Shown here one piece after another: positions 14,342-17,113 of a DNA stretch of 17,113 nt. The stretch's first letter is position 1, and the number at the start of each line of letters is the position of its first letter. Made by a program: the position numbers and the translations under genes. Below the pieces are notes generated by a model, which saw only the letters and a program-made list of their open reading frames with translations, had not been told where the DNA came from and did no database searches. Origin of the DNA: Thermoplasmata archaeon (GTDB taxonomy: Archaea > Thermoplasmatota > E2 > UBA202 > JdFR-43); contig QMSU01000002.1 of NCBI GenBank assembly GCA_003650975.1, positions 1 through 17,113 of the forward strand, given 5' to 3'.

Positions 14342-14965
14342 TCATATCTGTGTTCCTATGACAATGAGTTCCCTCATATCCTGCCCATCCACCACGAAAT
14401 CGGCGGCATCCACAATCCCATCATGCGCATTGAAGGCAATGGCGGTCCCGGCAAGGGAAAACATTCCATTATCATACATGGTATCGCCGATAACCACCAC
14501 GTCTTCTTTTTCCACCCCGAGGGTGTTCATCAGTTCCAGAAGCACCCTCTCCTTCTCCCTGAGCGGCACCCGCACAATCCCACGCTGCGGGATTTCCCCG
14601 CTGAATACAATACCATTGGCAAACACATATGCAATGCCCAGTTTCGCTATCCGGTGCGCCAGCATATCGATGCCTCCAGAAATGATGGCCGTGATTCCCC
14701 TCTGATTAAAAAAGTTCACACATTCTGATGCTCCTGGAGTTAACGGGATATTGTCGCAGGCAGTACGGATATCATTTTTTGTGATTCCCGCTTTTCTCCA
14801 CCTGATGATATCCTCATCCAGAAACTGAACATCTGTTATTTTTCCTTCCACATACTTTCTGACCAGGTCCGAATTGTCGATGCCGAAGGTACGGTGGAGT
14901 GCACGCCAGGGACTTTTTTCTATGGTGAAGACACCGTCCATATCAAATACAGTGAGCAGTGACAT
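14342..14965 (-). CDS. SerB-like HAD-family phosphatase
   Basis: This is a haloacid-dehalogenase superfamily phosphatase resembling phosphoserine phosphatase. From ATG 14965 it has 207 residues. Motif I is FDMDGVFT near the N-terminus (nucleophile Asp8), a helical cap follows, motif II is IISGGIDM, the motif III lysine is probably in PLREKERVLLEL, and motif IV is VIGDTMYDNGMF. SerB usually has DxDxT; here the second position pair is DMDGV with Val, which occurs in related HAD proteins, so phosphoserine is only the best guess for substrate. An ATG at 14971 is an alternative start; 14965 sits at the more usual distance from the shared promoter palindrome. It diverges from the THEP1 gene. Confidence 0.82.
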   Translation of the reverse strand: MSLLTVFDMDGVFTIEKSPWRALHRTFGIDNSDLVRKYVEGKITDVQFLDEDIIRWRKAGITKNDIRTACDNIPLTPGASECVNFFNQRGITAIISGGIDMLAHRIAKLGIAYVFANGIVFSGEIPQRGIVRVPLREKERVLLELMNTLGVEKEDVVVIGDTMYDNGMFSLAGTAIAFNAHDGIVDAADFVVDGQDMRELIVIGTQI

Positions 14966-14973
14966 GGTCATAC

Positions 14974-15001
14974 ATATACTTTTTAAATTTAAATTGTATA
15001 T
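14974..15001. promoter_or_regulatory. Symmetric bidirectional promoter of the HAD and THEP1 genes
   Basis: A 28-bp near-perfect palindrome is centred at 14987.5. The outer arms are ATATAC (14974-14979) and GTATAT (14996-15001), and the core TTTAAATTTAAA (14982-14993) is a perfect palindrome. Only the two T-T pairs next to the core break the symmetry. The core can act as a TATA-like box in both directions, about 23 nt from the ATGs at 14965 and 15011. It could also be an operator for a dimeric regulator. Confidence 0.55.
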
Positions 15002-15010
15002 ATGAATGAG

Positions 15011-15562
15011 ATGAGCATAGTTCCGAAAATAGGAATCACGGGAGCACCCAGAGTTGGGAAGACCGAGGGACTCATAAAGGTTGTACGGAGACTGGAAGGA
15101 GAATACACATTTGGAGGGATGCTCACCAAAAGCATCGTGGAAAATGGCACACGGATGGGATTTTCACTGATGGACTGGATAACAAAAGAAGAAAGGGTGT
15201 TCGCCCATGTGGAGCTTGACACCCCATATCGTGTGGGCAAGTACCGCGTGGATTTGAAGGTGCTCGAAACCTTTGGCATACCCATTATCACTGCCGCCAT
15301 AAAGAACGAGGAAGTGGATATAGTGATTATAGATGAGGTGGGAAAGATGGAACTGGAAAGCAAAAAGTTCAGAAGAATGGTGAAGGTGGCCCTGGAATGC
15401 GATAAACCGGTACTGCTCACCATGCATAAAAAGTCGCGGGATTCCCTGCTGCAGGAGATGAGAAATATGAACAATGTGAGGATACTGGAGATAACGCCGG
15501 TGAACAGGAATGTGCTCCCGTACAAAATAGAAAAATTACTGAAGGAAGAATGGCAGCACTAA
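15011..15562 (+). CDS. THEP1-family nucleoside-triphosphatase
   Basis: This is a small P-loop NTPase of the THEP1/NTPase_1 family; characterised members hydrolyse ATP, GTP and other NTPs slowly, and the biological role is unclear. From ATG 15011 it has 183 residues, the usual family size. Walker A is GITGAPRVGKT near the N-terminus. Walker B with its family tail is VDIVIIDEVGKMELESKKF at about 105-123. The ATG at 15002 adds MNE and is the longer option; 15011 sits about 23 nt from the centre of the promoter palindrome. The 3' end overlaps trm1 by 13 nt, so the two are probably co-expressed. That leaves open a link to tRNA modification or nucleotide clean-up. Confidence 0.85.
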   Translation: MSIVPKIGITGAPRVGKTEGLIKVVRRLEGEYTFGGMLTKSIVENGTRMGFSLMDWITKEERVFAHVELDTPYRVGKYRVDLKVLETFGIPIITAAIKNEEVDIVIIDEVGKMELESKKFRRMVKVALECDKPVLLTMHKKSRDSLLQEMRNMNNVRILEITPVNRNVLPYKIEKLLKEEWQH

Positions 15563-16641
15563 TCGAGGAAGGCTCGGTAAAAATTTTGTTGAAATCTCTT
15601 CACGAATACCGTGGGCCCGGCAGAAGAGGGACAGGCTTTTACAATCCCACCCTTGAAATAGACCGTGACCTCACCGTGGCGTTCTGTGCCCATGCCGCAC
15701 GGGAGGGAGCATATACCTTTCTGGATGGACTTGCGGCCACCGGTATCAGGGGCATCCGCATTGCAAAAGAGGTGGGAGAAAACCTGGAGGTGGATATCAA
15801 CGAGCGCAAGCCGGAATCATACGAACTGGTGAAAAAAAACATCGCCCTCAATGAAGTGAAGGCCAGGGCCCTCAATCATGACCTGCGCACGCTCCTGCAG
15901 CAAAAAAAATACGACTATATCGATATAGACCCCTATGGCTCACCGGTTCCGTTCCTTCCGTATCTTTTCAGGGCCCTGAAAAAGCGCACCTACCTCACCG
16001 TGACGGCCACCGACACTGCCACCCTCTGCGGCGTGTGGAGGCGCACCTGCATACGAAAATACCAGGCAATCCCGCTGAAGGGAGAGACATCAAAGGAGGC
16101 GGGACTCCGCATTCTCACAGGATACATTGCACGGCAGGCGGCAGGTGAGGGGTACGGATTCACGCCGCTGCTCGCCTACACCCGCAGCCATTTTTTCAGA
16201 GTATATGGAATGATGAAGCGAGGCGTAAAAGCGGCGGAGGAGAGCCTCTCGCATGTGGGATGGATATACTGGGATGATGGCTGGCGAACATCCCCCTTTC
16301 AACATTTTTTAGGAGAACCCCGCGCCGGTCCACTGTGGATAGGACCGCTTCATGACGAGGCTGTGCTTTATGACATCCAGCAGGAGGTGGAAACCCGCAA
16401 GCTGAAGAAAAAAGAAGAGCTCATGAAGCTACTACAGTATTTTCATGAAGAGGCTCATCTTCCTCCGCTATACTATGAAAGCAGCAGCATCGCGAAGGAA
16501 TGCCGTACATCACAACCGAAAATGGCAACCATACTTGCGGAACTGAAAGACAGGGGATATGAGGCAGGGACCTGTCACTTTTCCCCGGATGCCTTCAAAA
16601 CCGATGCCCCGTATGAGATCATAACCTCGCTGTTTGGATGA
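15550..16641 (+). CDS. trm1: tRNA (guanine26-N2)-dimethyltransferase Trm1
   Basis: Trm1 uses SAM to make N2,N2-dimethylguanosine at tRNA position 26. The 363-residue protein has the N-terminal EEGSVKILLKSL, the family block RGTGFYNPTLEIDRDLTVA (about 26-44), the SAM loop LDGLAATGIRGIR (about 58-70), the catalytic DIDPYGSP (125-132) and the C-terminal GPLWIGPLHD. The start fits because GAAGGAAGA lies just upstream of the ATG and homologs begin here. Odd point: before GPLWIGPL most archaeal Trm1 proteins have two CxxC pairs binding zinc, but here the stretch GWIYWDDGWRTSPFQHFLG has no cysteine. It is second in an operon with the THEP1 gene. Confidence 0.93.
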   Translation: MAALIEEGSVKILLKSLHEYRGPGRRGTGFYNPTLEIDRDLTVAFCAHAAREGAYTFLDGLAATGIRGIRIAKEVGENLEVDINERKPESYELVKKNIALNEVKARALNHDLRTLLQQKKYDYIDIDPYGSPVPFLPYLFRALKKRTYLTVTATDTATLCGVWRRTCIRKYQAIPLKGETSKEAGLRILTGYIARQAAGEGYGFTPLLAYTRSHFFRVYGMMKRGVKAAEESLSHVGWIYWDDGWRTSPFQHFLGEPRAGPLWIGPLHDEAVLYDIQQEVETRKLKKKEELMKLLQYFHEEAHLPPLYYESSSIAKECRTSQPKMATILAELKDRGYEAGTCHFSPDAFKTDAPYEIITSLFG

Positions 16642-16686
16642 ATGCCGATTCTTCTTTTGCAATGTAAACGTTTTTATGCCGTGAAA

Positions 16687-16695
16687 TTTTTATAT
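16687..16695 (+). promoter_or_regulatory. Possible TATA-like box before the PAS-domain gene
   Basis: ttttatata is centred only about 15 nt before the ATG at 16706. A second A/T box, tttttatg at 16671-16678, is about 31 nt upstream. Neither has the 24-25 nt spacing seen elsewhere in the window, so the assignment is uncertain. Confidence 0.3.
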
Positions 16696-16705
16696 AACGG
16701 TTATT

Positions 16706-17113
16706 ATGGCACTTCCACAGGGCTGGAAAAGGGAAGAATGGCTGCAGGTACTTCTGAATGAAATCACCGACGGGTGCTGGGTGCTTGATGAAGAATGGAG
16801 ATACCAATTTGTCAATGAGGCGGGTGCCCGGCTTGTGAACATGACACCTGAACAGATCATCGGCCACACGCTCACGGAGCTGTTTCCTGAAGTTAAGGGC
16901 ACATCGTTTTACGAAGTCTACAGAGAGGCCATGGAAAAGCGTACGGTGCAGAGCGTGGTCTCCTCCTTCCTGTTTCGTGACGGAAGGGAGGGATTTTATG
17001 AGGTGAAAGTGTATCCGGTTACCGGAGGAATTCTGTGCATCGGAAGGGATATCACCACGCAAAAACGCATGGAAATGGCACTGGAAAAGAAGAATGAAGA
17101 ACTGCGTATCATC
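16706..17113 (+). CDS. PAS-domain protein, N-terminal part (probable sensor kinase)
   Basis: The reading frame is open from the ATG at 16706 to the window end: 136 residues with no stop, so the gene is cut. Residues of about 12-118 form a PAS sensor domain: ITDGCWVLDEEWRYQFVNEAG, then EQIIGHTLTELFP, VYREAMEKRTVQSV, and the end signature GGILCIGRDITTQKRMEMAL. After it a coiled-coil-like helix begins (EKKNEELRII), the usual linker to another PAS or a histidine kinase domain. There is no signal peptide or membrane segment in the visible part, so a cytoplasmic sensor is likely. The output domain lies outside the window and cannot be named. Confidence 0.8.
   Translation, partial: MALPQGWKREEWLQVLLNEITDGCWVLDEEWRYQFVNEAGARLVNMTPEQIIGHTLTELFPEVKGTSFYEVYREAMEKRTVQSVVSSFLFRDGREGFYEVKVYPVTGGILCIGRDITTQKRMEMALEKKNEELRII

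Noticed and set aside
1..17113. CRISPR array, tRNA or rRNA genes
   Set aside because: No regularly spaced repeats beyond the short ones listed and no cloverleaf or rRNA sequence seen by eye.

Overview
The window is chromosomal DNA from an archaeon. It carries aIF5B, an XPD-type Fe-S helicase, ribosomal protein S8e, SRP19, archaeal Trm1, a THEP1-type NTPase, an archaeal NAD kinase-like protein and a DUF432 protein. Most transcription units have an A/T-rich TATA-like box about 24-25 nt before a start codon and little Shine-Dalgarno sequence, which is the pattern of leaderless archaeal transcripts. As I remember it, the XPD protein resembles the Thermoplasma form most closely, so a member of the Thermoplasmatota is my best guess. 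I cannot prove that from the window.

Layout. 1-2495 (+): a stand-alone TrpB2-type tryptophan synthase beta chain behind a tandem 18-bp operator-like repeat, overlapping an ATP-NAD kinase-like gene. 2496-3111 (-): a short nicotianamine-synthase-like SAM-dependent enzyme. 3241-4462: an AT-rich stretch around a short serine recombinase, the only mobile-type gene here. 4463-5123 (-): S8e and SRP19, overlapping. 5170-5502: mostly non-coding, with what looks like the C-terminal remnant of a ThiF/MoeB-type E1-like protein. 5503-5862 (+): a small exported protein of unknown function. 5916-9484 (+): infB (aIF5B) and an XPD-family helicase joined by an ATGA overlap. 9539-11014 (+): cysS. 11052-12200 (+): an exported purple-acid-phosphatase-like phosphoesterase, convergent with a DUF432-MscS pair on the minus strand (12194-13740). 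13799-14317 (+): an MJ0936/YfcE-type phosphodiesterase, divergent from DUF432. 14342-14965 (-): a SerB-like HAD phosphatase that shares a nearly symmetrical 28-bp promoter with a THEP1 NTPase (+), which overlaps trm1 (+). 16706-17113 (+): the start of a PAS-domain protein, probably a sensor kinase, cut by the window end.

Most of the content is housekeeping: translation (aIF5B, CysS, S8e, Trm1), protein targeting (SRP19), helicase/repair (XPD), osmotic safety valve (MscS) and NAD(P)/tryptophan metabolism. I see no large dedicated new system. The parts most worth a second look are the NAS-like enzyme, the shortened recombinase and its AT-rich inverted repeats, the ThiF-like remnant, the small exported protein, the DUF432-MscS pair, the tandem operator before trpB, the symmetric bidirectional promoter at 14974-15001, and a Trm1 that appears to lack its usual zinc knuckle. 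No tRNA, rRNA, CRISPR array or intein was seen.
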